A program made the position numbers and the translations under genes. Shown here one piece after another: positions 16,545 to 25,108 of a stretch of 64,000 nucleotides of DNA (position 1 is its first letter; each line of letters starts with the position of its first letter). The notes under the pieces were generated by a model. The model was not told the origin of the DNA. It ran no database searches and saw nothing but the letters and a program-made list of their open reading frames with translations. Source of the stretch: Streptomyces sp. CG4 (lineage in GTDB: Bacteria; Actinomycetota; Actinomycetes; Streptomycetales; Streptomycetaceae); assembly GCF_041080655.1 (NCBI RefSeq), contig NZ_CP163525.1:3596001-3660000 (forward strand), in the 5' to 3' direction.

Positions 16545-17942
16545 ATGACGACGGAAGAGCCGCAGTACCGGATCGAGCACGACTCGATGGGCGAGGTCCG
16601 GGTCCCGGCCCATGCCAAGTGGCGGGCGCAGACCCAGCGCGCCGTGGAGAACTTCCCCGTGTCCGGACAGCGGCTGGAGCGGGCGCACATCGAGGCGCTG
16701 GCGCGGATCAAGGCGGCCGCCGCGAAGGTGAACGCCGAACTGGGCGTGCTGGACAAGGACGTTGCCGAGGCGATCCAGGAGGCGGCCGCGGAGGTCGCCG
16801 CGGGGACGTGGGACGAGCACTTCCCGGTGGACGTGTTCCAGACCGGTTCCGGCACCTCGTCCAACATGAACACCAACGAGGTCGTCGCGACCCTGGCGAG
16901 CGAGCGGCTGGGCCGGGACGTGCACCCCAACGACCATGTCAACGCCTCGCAGTCGTCCAACGACGTCTTCCCCTCCTCGATCCACATCGCCGCCACCGCC
17001 GCCGTCACCCACGATCTGATCCCGGCCCTCGCGCATCTCGCCGACGCCCTCGCCCGCAAGAGCGTGGAGTTCGCCGATGTCGTGAAGTCCGGGCGGACCC
17101 ACCTCATGGACGCGACCCCGGTGACACTGGGCCAGGAGTTCGGCGGGTACGCGGCCCAGGTGCGCTACGGCATCGAGCGGCTGGAGGCCTCCCTCCCCCG
17201 CCTCGCCGAGCTGCCGCTGGGCGGCACCGCCGTCGGCACCGGCATCAACACCCCGCCCGGCTTCTCCGCCGCGGTCATCCAGGAGGTCGCCCGGACCACC
17301 GGGCTGCCGCTCACCGAGGCCCGCGACCACTTCGAGGCGCAGGGCGCCCGGGACGGGATCGTGGAGACCAGCGGGCAGCTGCGGACCATCGCGGTCGGGC
17401 TGACGAAGATCGCCAACGATCTGCGCTGGATGGCGTCGGGGCCGAGGACCGGACTCGCCGAGATCCGGCTCCCGGACCTCCAGCCGGGTTCGTCCATCAT
17501 GCCCGGCAAGGTCAACCCGGTCGTGCCGGAAGCCGTGTTGATGGTCGCCGCACAGGTCATCGGCAACGACGCCACCATCGCCACCGCCGGCGCCGCCGGC
17601 AACTTCGAGCTGAACGTCATGCTCCCGGTCATCGCCAAGAACGTGCTGGAGTCGATCCGGCTGCTCGCCAGCGTCACGCGGCTGCTGGCCGACCGGACGG
17701 TCGACGGCATCACCGCCGACCGGGAACGGACCCGCGAGTACGCCGAGTCCTCCCCGTCCGTGGTCACCCCGCTCAACCGGTACATCGGCTACGAGGAGGC
17801 CGCGAAGGTCGCCAAGAGGTCCCTCGCCGAACGGAAGACGATCCGGGAGGTCGTCCTGGAGGGCGGGTACGTCGAGCGCGGTGATCTGACGCTGGAACAG
17901 CTCGACGAGGCGCTGGATGTCCTGCGGATGACGCGTCCGTAA
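16545..17942 (+). CDS. fumC: class II fumarate hydratase
   Basis: Iron-independent fumarase (465 aa). Landmarks are FQTGSGTSSNMNTNEVVA, NDHVNASQSSNDVFPSSIH and the superfamily signature GSSIMPGKVNPVVPE. ATG at 16545 has CGGAGGT 8 nt upstream; longer readings run through the esterase promoter. Together with the class I enzyme it gives the cell an oxygen- and iron-independent backup for the TCA step. Confidence 0.97.
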   Translation: MTTEEPQYRIEHDSMGEVRVPAHAKWRAQTQRAVENFPVSGQRLERAHIEALARIKAAAAKVNAELGVLDKDVAEAIQEAAAEVAAGTWDEHFPVDVFQTGSGTSSNMNTNEVVATLASERLGRDVHPNDHVNASQSSNDVFPSSIHIAATAAVTHDLIPALAHLADALARKSVEFADVVKSGRTHLMDATPVTLGQEFGGYAAQVRYGIERLEASLPRLAELPLGGTAVGTGINTPPGFSAAVIQEVARTTGLPLTEARDHFEAQGARDGIVETSGQLRTIAVGLTKIANDLRWMASGPRTGLAEIRLPDLQPGSSIMPGKVNPVVPEAVLMVAAQVIGNDATIATAGAAGNFELNVMLPVIAKNVLESIRLLASVTRLLADRTVDGITADRERTREYAESSPSVVTPLNRYIGYEEAAKVAKRSLAERKTIREVVLEGGYVERGDLTLEQLDEALDVLRMTRP

Positions 17943-18037
17943 CCGCGAGCGAACATTTCCGGCCACCGGTCGCCCGGCCGCCCAGAACCGTGACGTGCAC
18001 CGCAGCGTCGTATGCCTACGGCACCTAATATCTGTCC

Positions 18038-18727
18038 ATGACGGACGACGGAGCGATGACACGCGTGGACGCGGGACCTGCGACGCACTGGGCCCCGGGG
18101 ACCAGGATCCTGTGGCGCTACCGGGAGAACGCCGGCGAGCACTTCCACATCGCCCGGCCCGTCACCGTCGTACGCGACGACGAGGAACTGCTCGCGGTCT
18201 GGCTGGCCCCCGGCACCGAGTGCATGAAGCCGGCCCTGGCCGACGGCACACCCGTGCACCTGGAGCCGCTTCAGTCCCGCTACACCAAACCGCGCACGGT
18301 GCAGCGGGACCGCTGGTTCGGCACCGGCGTGCTGAAGCTGGCCCAGCCCGGCCGGCCCTGGTCGGTGTGGCTGTTCTGGGACCCGGGCTGGCGGTTCAAG
18401 AACTGGTACGTCAACCTTGAGCAGCCCCTGGTCCGCTGGGCGGACGGGGTGGACTCCGAGGACTACTTCCTGGACATCTCCGTGCACCCCGACCGCAGCT
18501 GGCAGTGGCGCGACGAGGACGAGTTCGCGCAGGCCCAGCGGGACGGGCTGATGGACGCACGGACCGCCGAGCGGGTCCGGGCGGCCGGCCGGGACGCGGT
18601 GGCGGCGATCGAGGCCTGGGGGCCGCCGTTCTCGGACGGCTGGCCGCACTGGCGCCCGGACCCGTCCTGGGCGGTACCTTCTCTCCCCGAGGACTGGGAC
18701 CGTACGCCCGCGCACGTGTCCTCATGA
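18038..18727 (+). CDS. DUF402 domain protein (FomD-like phosphatase family)
   Basis: A 229-aa protein of the DUF402 family, some members of which hydrolyse nucleoside diphosphates or act in fosfomycin synthesis (FomD). Seen: DRWFGTGVLKLAQPGRPWSVWLF (quoted only in part: GTGVLKLAQPG), WYVNLEQPLVRW, DYFLDISVHPDRSW with the acidic metal-binding pattern, and KDEDEF-like WRDEDEFAQAQ. A TAATAT -10 box at 18026-18031 lies 6 nt before the ATG, so the mRNA is probably leaderless. Actual substrate unknown. Confidence 0.85.
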   Translation: MTDDGAMTRVDAGPATHWAPGTRILWRYRENAGEHFHIARPVTVVRDDEELLAVWLAPGTECMKPALADGTPVHLEPLQSRYTKPRTVQRDRWFGTGVLKLAQPGRPWSVWLFWDPGWRFKNWYVNLEQPLVRWADGVDSEDYFLDISVHPDRSWQWRDEDEFAQAQRDGLMDARTAERVRAAGRDAVAAIEAWGPPFSDGWPHWRPDPSWAVPSLPEDWDRTPAHVSS

Positions 18728-18843
18728 GACCCTTGATGCGCCCCCGGGCATAAAACGTAGGATCGTCCTCCGCAAGGGCGCACGCAAGCAACGACCGGAG
18801 CATGCACCGGGCCTGACCGATCGTCACCGAGGGGCGGCAGCAC

Positions 18844-19011
18844 GTGAGCGAGGGGTACGACGGCGTCACCACCGCGATCGGAGGCGGCACAGAAACCTCT
18901 GAGCACGCGGCAATTCCGTTCCTGGGGCACGTATTGCGGGTATCGGGACTTCTGCGGGAGCAACTGCGCGCCCGGCGCGCAGTGCCGTACGGATGGATGC
19001 GACACGCGTGA
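18844..19011 (+). CDS. small ORF coupled to the SpoIIE phosphatase gene
   Basis: A 55-codon reading frame from GTG 18844 to TGA 19009-19011. The stop overlaps a GTG start of the phosphatase frame (GTGA, 19008-19011), the usual layout of translationally coupled genes. The peptide has a helical amphipathic C-terminal half (GHVLRVSGLLREQLRARRAV). No family is recognised. A possible promoter is TTGATG (18733) with TAGGAT (18758). It may be a real small protein or an upstream leader ORF. Confidence 0.5.
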   Translation: MSEGYDGVTTAIGGGTETSEHAAIPFLGHVLRVSGLLREQLRARRAVPYGWMRHA

Positions 19012-21095
19012 CGGAGCAGCCCACCTCTTTCGAGCGCCCCCAGGGCGCCGACCCCGCGGAGGGCCGCGGGGCGCTCCGGCATACCCCGAAGCAGCTCGGT
19101 GGGTCCGCCGCCTTACCGGTCCAGGCCCGGACCGACGGCACGCCCTCCGGTCCGGGGACGAGCACGCCCTGCGGCAAGGGGAACAAGGGGAAGGAGCCCC
19201 CAGTCAACGGCCCCGAGCACTCCCAGCCCGCCGCCGCCGAGCCCGGCGCACACCGCCCGCGCCCCGCGCCGGAGGGCATTCCGCCGCAGCCCGGCGCCGA
19301 GCAGGAGCGGGCGCCGGGCGGTCCGGACCGCCGTACCGGGCGCGCTCTGCCGCCGGGCCGGCCGACGCCGATGCGGCGCGACGGGGACCGGCTGAGATTC
19401 GTGGGCGCGGCCACCCGGCGGATCGCGCGCGGCCTCGATCTGGACGAGATCGTGATGGGCCTGTGCCGGGCGACCGTACCCACGTTCTCGGACGCGATCC
19501 TGGTCTATCTGCGCGACCCGCTGCCGGTCGGCGACGAGCGGCCCACCGGGCCCGTGGTGCTGCGGCTGCGCCGTACCGACCGGATACCGGAGGAGCGGGA
19601 CACCGACGGGGTGCTGCTGCCGCCCGCCTTCGAGCCGGAGCCGGAGCCGAGCGCGCTGGCCGAGCTGTCCTCCCTCACCACCGAGCTGTGCGAGGTGCGG
19701 CCCGGCGGCGCGCTGAACGAGGTGCTGCGCGGGGTGCGGCCGGTGTTCGCCGAGGCGCCCGCAGCCCGGGCCGCGCTGCCCGAGCTGCTCGGCGAGGACA
19801 GCGAGGCGGTCGTACCCTCCGGGCAGCACGCGATCCTCGCGCCGCTGCGCGGCCGGCGCCGGGTGATCGGCGCGGCCCTCTTCCTGCGCCGCCCGGAGCG
19901 GCTCGCGTTCGAGGCCGACGACCTGCTGGTGGCGGCCCAGCTGGCCACGCACAGCGCGCTCGGCATCGACAAGGCGGTGCTGTACGGCCGGGAGGCCTAC
20001 ATCGCCGACGAGCTGCAGCGCACCATGCTGCCCGAGACCCTGCCCCGCCCGACCGGGGTGCGGCTGGCCTCGCGCTATCTGCCGGCCGCCGAGACCGCAC
20101 GGGTCGGCGGCGACTGGTACGACGCGATCCCGCTGCCGGGCAGCCGGGTCGCGCTCGTCGTCGGCGATGTCATGGGGCACTCCATGACCTCGGCGGCGAT
20201 CATGGGCCAGCTGCGCACGACCGCGCAGACGCTGGCCGGGCTCGATCTGCCGCCGCAGGAGGTGCTGCACCACCTGGACGAGCAGGCGCAGCGGCTCGGC
20301 ACCGACCGCATGGCGACCTGCCTGTACGCCGTCTACGACCCGGTCACGCACCGCATCACCATCGCCAACGCCGGCCATCCGCCGCCCGTGCTGCTGCACC
20401 TGGGCGGCCGGGCCGAGGTGCTGCGGGTGCCGCCGGGCGCGCCCATCGGGGTCGGCGGCGTCGACTTCGAGGCGGTCGAGCTGGACGCGCCCGCCGGGGC
20501 CACGCTGCTCCTCTACACCGACGGCCTGGTGGAGTCCCGGCTGCGGGACGTGTGGACCGGCATAGAGCAGCTGCGTGAAAAGCTCGCCGCCACCGCCCAG
20601 TTGACCGGGCCCGACCATCCGCCGCCGCTGGAAGCCCTGTGCGACGAGGTGCTGGACATGCTCGGCCCCGGCGACCGGGACGACGACATCGCGCTGCTCG
20701 CGGCCCGCTTCGACGGGATCGCGCCGAGCGATGTCGCGTTCTGGCGGCTGGAGCCGGAGGAGACGGCCCCCGGCCAGGCCCGCCGGCTGGCCCGGCGCGC
20801 GCTCGCCCGCTGGGACCTGGAGGACCTGTCGGACTCGGTGGAGCTGCTGGTCAGCGAGGTCGTGACGAACGCCGTACGGTACACGTCGCGGCCGGTGACG
20901 CTCCGGCTGCTGCGCACGGACGTGCTGCGCTGCGAGGTCGGCGACGACGTGCCGCAGCTGCCGCGGCTGCGCCAGGCGCGGGCCACGGACGAGGGCGGGC
21001 GCGGACTGTACCTGGTCAACCGGCTGGCCCGGCGCTGGGGCGCGACCCGGCTGTCCACCGGCAAGGTGGTCTGGTTCGAGCTGAACCGTAGCTGA
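19008..21095 (+). CDS. SpoIIE/PP2C-type phosphatase with GAF and anti-sigma-kinase-like domains
   Basis: A roughly 695-aa protein: disordered Pro-rich N-terminus (1-120), GAF-like sensor (about 130-310), PP2C/SpoIIE phosphatase (about 325-560; ARVGGDWYDAIPLPGSRVAL, VGDVMGHSMTSAAIMGQLR, YTDGLVE, DRDDDIALLAARF) and a C-terminal HATPase_c kinase domain (about 570-695; VSEVVTNAVRYT, GGRGLYLVNRLARRWG). Such proteins switch partner anti-sigma antagonists by dephosphorylation. I prefer GTG 19008 over ATG 18993 because of the GTGA overlap with the small ORF. Partner unknown. Confidence 0.9.
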   Translation: MTEQPTSFERPQGADPAEGRGALRHTPKQLGGSAALPVQARTDGTPSGPGTSTPCGKGNKGKEPPVNGPEHSQPAAAEPGAHRPRPAPEGIPPQPGAEQERAPGGPDRRTGRALPPGRPTPMRRDGDRLRFVGAATRRIARGLDLDEIVMGLCRATVPTFSDAILVYLRDPLPVGDERPTGPVVLRLRRTDRIPEERDTDGVLLPPAFEPEPEPSALAELSSLTTELCEVRPGGALNEVLRGVRPVFAEAPAARAALPELLGEDSEAVVPSGQHAILAPLRGRRRVIGAALFLRRPERLAFEADDLLVAAQLATHSALGIDKAVLYGREAYIADELQRTMLPETLPRPTGVRLASRYLPAAETARVGGDWYDAIPLPGSRVALVVGDVMGHSMTSAAIMGQLRTTAQTLAGLDLPPQEVLHHLDEQAQRLGTDRMATCLYAVYDPVTHRITIANAGHPPPVLLHLGGRAEVLRVPPGAPIGVGGVDFEAVELDAPAGATLLLYTDGLVESRLRDVWTGIEQLREKLAATAQLTGPDHPPPLEALCDEVLDMLGPGDRDDDIALLAARFDGIAPSDVAFWRLEPEETAPGQARRLARRALARWDLEDLSDSVELLVSEVVTNAVRYTSRPVTLRLLRTDVLRCEVGDDVPQLPRLRQARATDEGGRGLYLVNRLARRWGATRLSTGKVVWFELNRS

Positions 21096-21117
21096 GCCGC
21101 TCCGGCGGAGCTGTGCC

Positions 21118-21153
21118 GTGAGGGGCGCCCGGGATTCCCCGGGCGCCCCTCAC
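21118..21153. terminator. strong bidirectional terminator
   Basis: A 16-bp perfect stem (21118-21133 with 21138-21153) with a 4-nt loop ATTC, between the convergent phosphatase and PBP genes. Confidence 0.9.
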
Positions 21154-21163
21154 GTGTGCGCTC

Positions 21164-23500
21164 CTACTGACCGAAGTTCTGGCCGCCGCCCGGATCGAGC
21201 GGGTTGTCCGAGACCCCGCCCGTCGGCGACTGCGTCGGCGACTGCGTGGGGGACTGCGTCGGCGACTGCGTGGGCGACTGGGTCGGCGACTGGGTCGGCG
21301 TGTGCGACGGCTTGTGGGACGGCGACGTGGAGGTCGACGGCGAGTGCGACGGCGTGCGGGACGGTGTCGCGGAGGGCGTCGGCGTGTAGGTCGGCTGAAC
21401 GGCCGCGCCCTGCGTGGTGTTCAGGTCGAACTTGCTGACGTCGCCCATCGCCTCGAAGGTGTAGGCGGCCCAGATCTTCGCCGGATAGGTACCACCGTTG
21501 ATACGGCCGCCGCCCGTGGTGATGAGGCCCGTGGCGCCCGTCAGCGGAACCTGGGCATGGGACGTGGCGGACTCGCCGAACAGGCCGACCGAGGTGACCA
21601 GGCCGGGCGTGTAGCCGGTGAACCAAGCCGACTTGTTGTTGTCGGAGGTACCCGTCTTGCCGGCCACCTGCTGGCCGTTGCGCGCCGGGTTGTCCGCCAC
21701 CGACTGGCTGGCCGTGCCGTCGTCGACCACGCCGGTGAGCACCGAGGTGACCGTGTCGGCGGCCTCGCGGGGGATCACCTGGTCACCGATCGGGTCCGGC
21801 AGGGTGACACTGCTGTCCTTGTGGTCGGCCGACTTGATGATCGTCGGGGTGACCTTCTCGCCGTGGTTGGCGAGGGTCGCGTAGATGCCGGCCATCTCCA
21901 GCGGGCTCGCGCCCATGGAGCCCAGCGTCTGCGCGGGGACCGCCTGCATGCCCTTGGTGTCCATGCCGAGCTTGCCGGCCACGGACATCACCTTGTTCAT
22001 GCCCACGTCGACGCCCATCTGTGCGAAGACGGAGTTGACGGAGTCGTTCATGGCCTTCTGGACGGTGACGGGGCCGTAGTCGGCGTGGTCCTCGTTGGGG
22101 GGACCGAAGCCGACCTTGCTGCCGTGGTCCACGACCTGGCGGCCGCTGGTGCCGTCGTAGACCGTGCTCGCCGTGATGGGCTGGCCGTCCTGTGTCTGGG
22201 CGCCCTCGGCCAGCGCGGCGGCCAGGATCACCGGCTTGAAGGTGGAGGCGGGCTGGTAGTCGCGGCGGGTCGCGTTGTTGGTGAAGTGCTTGAAGTAGTC
22301 CGCACCGCCGTACAGGGCGAGGACCTTGCCCGTCTTCGGGTCGACGGACACGGCACCGGGCTGTACGTCGCCGTCGACGGAACGCTTCTTCGGGTCCAGC
22401 TTGCTGGTCAGCTGCTCCTTGACGGCCTGCTCCAGCTGGCGCTGCTTCTTCTTGTCGATGTTGAGCGTGATGGTCCAGCCGCCCTTTTTCACCAACGCCT
22501 CGGCGTCCCCGAGGGAGTTGGCCCTGCCCTGGGCGACCAGCTGCTTCTCCAGCTGCGCGTTGGCCGCGTCCACCAGGTAGCCGGTCTGGCCCTTCATGCC
22601 GGGCGCCGCCTTGGGCGCCTTCGGCTGCGGGAAGGTCATGGCCTGGCGCTTGCTCGCGTCCAGCCAGCCCTGCTTGACCATGTTGTCCAGGACGTAGTTC
22701 CAGCGGGCCTGCGCCAGCTTCTTGCCCGTGTCGGTGGCGAGCGCCCAGTCGTACTGGTTCGGTGCCTGGAGCAGCGCCGCGAGGTAGGCGCCCTCCTGGA
22801 CGGTGAGGTTCTTGGCGTCCTTGTGGTAGTACGCCTGTGCCGCGGCCTGGATGCCGTAGGCGCCGCGGCCGTAGTAGCTGGTGTTGATGTAGCCCGCGAG
22901 GATGTAGTCCTTGGACTTCTGGCGGTCCAGCTTCAGCGAGATGACCAGTTCCTTCAGCTTGCGCGTGACGGTCTGGTTCTGGTCCAGGTAGTAGTTCTTG
23001 ACGTACTGCTGGGTGATCGTCGAACCGCCCTGTGTGCCGCGCCCCATGACGGTGTTGAGCACACCGCGGGCGGTGCCCCTCAGGTCGACGCCGGCGTCGT
23101 GGTAGAAGGACTTGTTCTCGGCCGCGACGAAGGTGCGCTGGACGTCCTTGGGGACGTCGGCGAGGTCGACGCTCTCACGGTTGAGGTCGCCGGTGCGGGC
23201 GAGCATCGTGCCGTCGCTGTACTTGTAGATGTTGCTCTGCAACTGGGCGCTGGCGTTCCCCTCCGGGATGTCCACGTACAGGTACAGCCCGATGAAGGAC
23301 GCGATCACCAGCAGACAGAGCCCGAAGAACGTCCCGAGGATCTTCTTCCAGGTGAAGAGCCTGCGTATGAGGCTCTTCCGCGCGGGTTTGCCGGCGGGGC
23401 CGGCACCGGCCGGGCTTGCCGTGGGTGCGGAGCGGCGGCGCCTGGGGGCCGCGCGGTGGCCACCGCGCTGTCGCGCTCGTCTCTCTTCCGCTCGTCCCAT
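21164..23500 (-). CDS. bifunctional class A penicillin-binding protein
   Basis: A 778-aa peptidoglycan synthase. Basic cytosolic N-terminus (1-46), one membrane anchor (about 50-73), GT51 glycosyltransferase (about 95-280; AAENKSFYHDAGVD with catalytic Glu, QGGSTITQQYVKNYYL, GYINTSYYGRGAYGI), then transpeptidase (about 370-690) with the triad STFKP, SVNS and KTGTS. The tail is Ser/Thr/Pro-rich and holds tandem PTQS repeats before a Gly-rich end. It extends glycan strands and crosslinks peptides outside the membrane. Confidence 0.96.
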   Translation of the reverse strand: MGRAEERRARQRGGHRAAPRRRRSAPTASPAGAGPAGKPARKSLIRRLFTWKKILGTFFGLCLLVIASFIGLYLYVDIPEGNASAQLQSNIYKYSDGTMLARTGDLNRESVDLADVPKDVQRTFVAAENKSFYHDAGVDLRGTARGVLNTVMGRGTQGGSTITQQYVKNYYLDQNQTVTRKLKELVISLKLDRQKSKDYILAGYINTSYYGRGAYGIQAAAQAYYHKDAKNLTVQEGAYLAALLQAPNQYDWALATDTGKKLAQARWNYVLDNMVKQGWLDASKRQAMTFPQPKAPKAAPGMKGQTGYLVDAANAQLEKQLVAQGRANSLGDAEALVKKGGWTITLNIDKKKQRQLEQAVKEQLTSKLDPKKRSVDGDVQPGAVSVDPKTGKVLALYGGADYFKHFTNNATRRDYQPASTFKPVILAAALAEGAQTQDGQPITASTVYDGTSGRQVVDHGSKVGFGPPNEDHADYGPVTVQKAMNDSVNSVFAQMGVDVGMNKVMSVAGKLGMDTKGMQAVPAQTLGSMGASPLEMAGIYATLANHGEKVTPTIIKSADHKDSSVTLPDPIGDQVIPREAADTVTSVLTGVVDDGTASQSVADNPARNGQQVAGKTGTSDNNKSAWFTGYTPGLVTSVGLFGESATSHAQVPLTGATGLITTGGGRINGGTYPAKIWAAYTFEAMGDVSKFDLNTTQGAAVQPTYTPTPSATPSRTPSHSPSTSTSPSHKPSHTPTQSPTQSPTQSPTQSPTQSPTQSPTGGVSDNPLDPGGGQNFGQ
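21222..21302. repeat. 12-bp tandem repeat encoding (PTQS)n in the PBP tail
   Basis: About 6-7 copies of a 12-bp unit (GTCGGCGACTGC and variants on the plus strand) encode PTQS repeats on the minus strand. Copy number is likely to vary between strains. Confidence 0.85.
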
Positions 23501-23660
23501 CGGTTCCTACGCTCACTTCCGTCTCGGGGTCAGCTCCGAAAGCTAACACCCCTCTATATGACAAAGGTCGTCCGATCCGTTCTTTTACGGACGTGACAAT
23601 CAGCACCTGCTCCAAGGGAACCGACGACTCTGGAGGCCACAGGGTTGCTTCGGGCGCAAA

Positions 23661-23674
23661 AAGTGATATCACTT
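23661..23674. promoter_or_regulatory. perfect palindrome upstream of the SPFH gene
   Basis: AAGTGATATCACTT is a perfect 14-bp palindrome, AT-rich against the background, 54 bp before the SPFH start. It has the size and symmetry of a ribbon-helix-helix operator, and an RHH protein is encoded in the same operon. Autoregulation is inferred. Confidence 0.6.
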
Positions 23675-23689
23675 GGATAGAAGCAAGCT

Positions 23690-23709
23690 AGGCCTGCCGC
23701 GGCAGGCCT
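23690..23709. promoter_or_regulatory. 20-bp perfect palindrome in the SPFH leader
   Basis: AGGCCTGCCGCGGCAGGCCT ends two bases before an upstream in-frame ATG (23711). In RNA it would fold into a tight hairpin. This favours the next ATG (23729) as the true start and may tune translation. Confidence 0.45.
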
Positions 23710-23728
23710 CATGAGAAACGGGGACCCC

Positions 23729-24664
23729 ATGTCCGCACACGAACCGGCCGGCACCGCCGACGTACCCGAGATGCCCGCGCCACAGGTCCGCGAGTTCACC
23801 GCGCACAGCATCGGCGGCGGGCTCGCCCTGCTGCTCGGCCTGCTCGGGCTCGGTGCCACCGTCGCGCTGTTCGCCGGCGCCTCGGCCGCCTCGGCCACCG
23901 GCGCCAAGGCCGGGCTCATCGTCACCGGGGTCGTCGTCTTCCTCGCCGCGATCATCTCGCTGCGCGGCCTGAACACGGTCGCGCCCGGCGAGGCCCGGGT
24001 CGTCCAGCTCTTCGGGCGCTACCGGGGCACGATCCGGCAGGACGGCCTGCGCTGGGTGAACCCCTTCACCTCGCGGACCCGGATCTCCACCCGGGTGCGC
24101 AACCACGAGACCGCCGTACTGAAGGTCAACGACGCCTACGGCAACCCGATCGAGCTGGCCGCGGTCGTGGTCTGGAAGGTCCAGGACACCGCGCAGGCCA
24201 CGTTCGAGGTGGACGACTTCACCGAGTTCGTCGCCACACAGACCGAGACGGCCGTCCGGCACATCGCGATCGAGTACCCCTACGACGCCCACGAGGACGA
24301 CGGCCTCTCGCTGCGCGGCAACGCCGAGGAGATCACCGAGAAGCTGGCCGTCGAGCTGCAGGTGCGGGTGGAGGCGGCCGGGGTCGAAATCATCGAGTCG
24401 CGCTTCACGCATCTCGCGTACGCTCCCGAGATCGCCTCGGCGATGCTCCAGCGGCAGCAGGCGGGGGCGGTCGTGGCCGCGCGGCGGCAGATCGTGGACG
24501 GCGCGGTCGGCATGGTCGAGGCGGCGCTCGCCCGGATCGCCGAGCAGGACATCGTGGAACTGGACGAGGAGCGGAAGGCGGCGATGGTGTCCAACCTGAT
24601 GGTCGTGCTGTGCGGGGACCGGGCCCCGCAGCCGGTCCTCAACGCGGGATCCCTCTACCAGTGA
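23729..24664 (+). CDS. SPFH (band 7/stomatin-like) membrane protein
   Basis: A 311-aa protein with two N-terminal membrane helices (about 28-50 and 58-78), then an SPFH domain (LNTVAPGEARVVQLFGRYRGTIRQ to about residue 220) and a helical tail (PEIASAMLQRQQAGAVVAARRQIVDG, quoted in part). SPFH proteins oligomerise into membrane microdomains. ATG 23711 is possible but is pressed against a hairpin. The stop overlaps the RHH gene start, so the two are coupled. Confidence 0.88.
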   Translation: MSAHEPAGTADVPEMPAPQVREFTAHSIGGGLALLLGLLGLGATVALFAGASAASATGAKAGLIVTGVVVFLAAIISLRGLNTVAPGEARVVQLFGRYRGTIRQDGLRWVNPFTSRTRISTRVRNHETAVLKVNDAYGNPIELAAVVVWKVQDTAQATFEVDDFTEFVATQTETAVRHIAIEYPYDAHEDDGLSLRGNAEEITEKLAVELQVRVEAAGVEIIESRFTHLAYAPEIASAMLQRQQAGAVVAARRQIVDGAVGMVEAALARIAEQDIVELDEERKAAMVSNLMVVLCGDRAPQPVLNAGSLYQ

Positions 24665-24918
24665 CGGATCCCTCCGGGGGTTCGGCCCCCCGCCGTCGGC
24701 CTCAGCAGCGCAAGCAGGTGCTGCTGAGGCTCGACCCGTCGGTGTACGAGGCACTGGCCCGATGGGCCGGGGACGAGTTGCGGTCGGCCAACGCGCAGAT
24801 CGAGTTCCTGCTGCGCAAGGCGCTGGCGGACGCGGGGCGGCTGCCCCGGGAGGCCGGTCCGCTGCCGCGCCGGGGGCGGCCGCCCGGGGGTTCCGCCCCC
24901 GAACCCCCGTCGACCTGA
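24661..24918 (+). CDS. ribbon-helix-helix (Arc/CopG-like) protein
   Basis: An 85-aa protein starting at GTG 24661, whose first bases overlap the SPFH stop (GTGA). The core RKQVLLRLDPSVYEALARWA then ELRSANAQIEFLLRKAL is the beta-alpha-alpha RHH fold; the tail is Pro/Gly-rich. RHH proteins bind DNA palindromes as dimers, and AAGTGATATCACTT upstream of this operon is the obvious candidate target. Whether it is a repressor or an antitoxin-like protein cannot be told; no toxin gene is adjacent. Confidence 0.82.
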   Translation: MTDPSGGSAPRRRPQQRKQVLLRLDPSVYEALARWAGDELRSANAQIEFLLRKALADAGRLPREAGPLPRRGRPPGGSAPEPPST

Positions 24919-25067
24919 ACGGCCTCGTCCCCCGTCGCCGGACGGACCGTCTTTCATCGCCGGACGGGCTGTCTTTCATCGCCGTACGGGCTGCCTTTCG
25001 TTACCGAACCATGACAATGACCTCCCACCTGCACCACCGCACTACGGGCCATGATCTGCACACTCCG

Positions 25068-25101
25068 CGTATACATGGGGCGTATACACCGTGTGTAGAG
25101 T
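25068..25101 (+). promoter_or_regulatory. PadR gene promoter and operator repeats
   Basis: CGTATACA occurs at 25068-25075 and 25081-25088, each with a GTATAC core palindrome. A TAGAGT -10 box (25096-25101) lies 7 nt before the ATG, so the transcript is probably leaderless. Repeats of this kind fit PadR autoregulation. The gap 24919-25067 shows nothing else beyond CTTTC-GCCG repeats. Confidence 0.55.
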
Positions 25102-25108
25102 GCTGCTC

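Noticed and set aside
24661..24918. Toxin-antitoxin module including the RHH protein
   Set aside because: No toxin-like gene is next to it; its operon partner is an SPFH protein.
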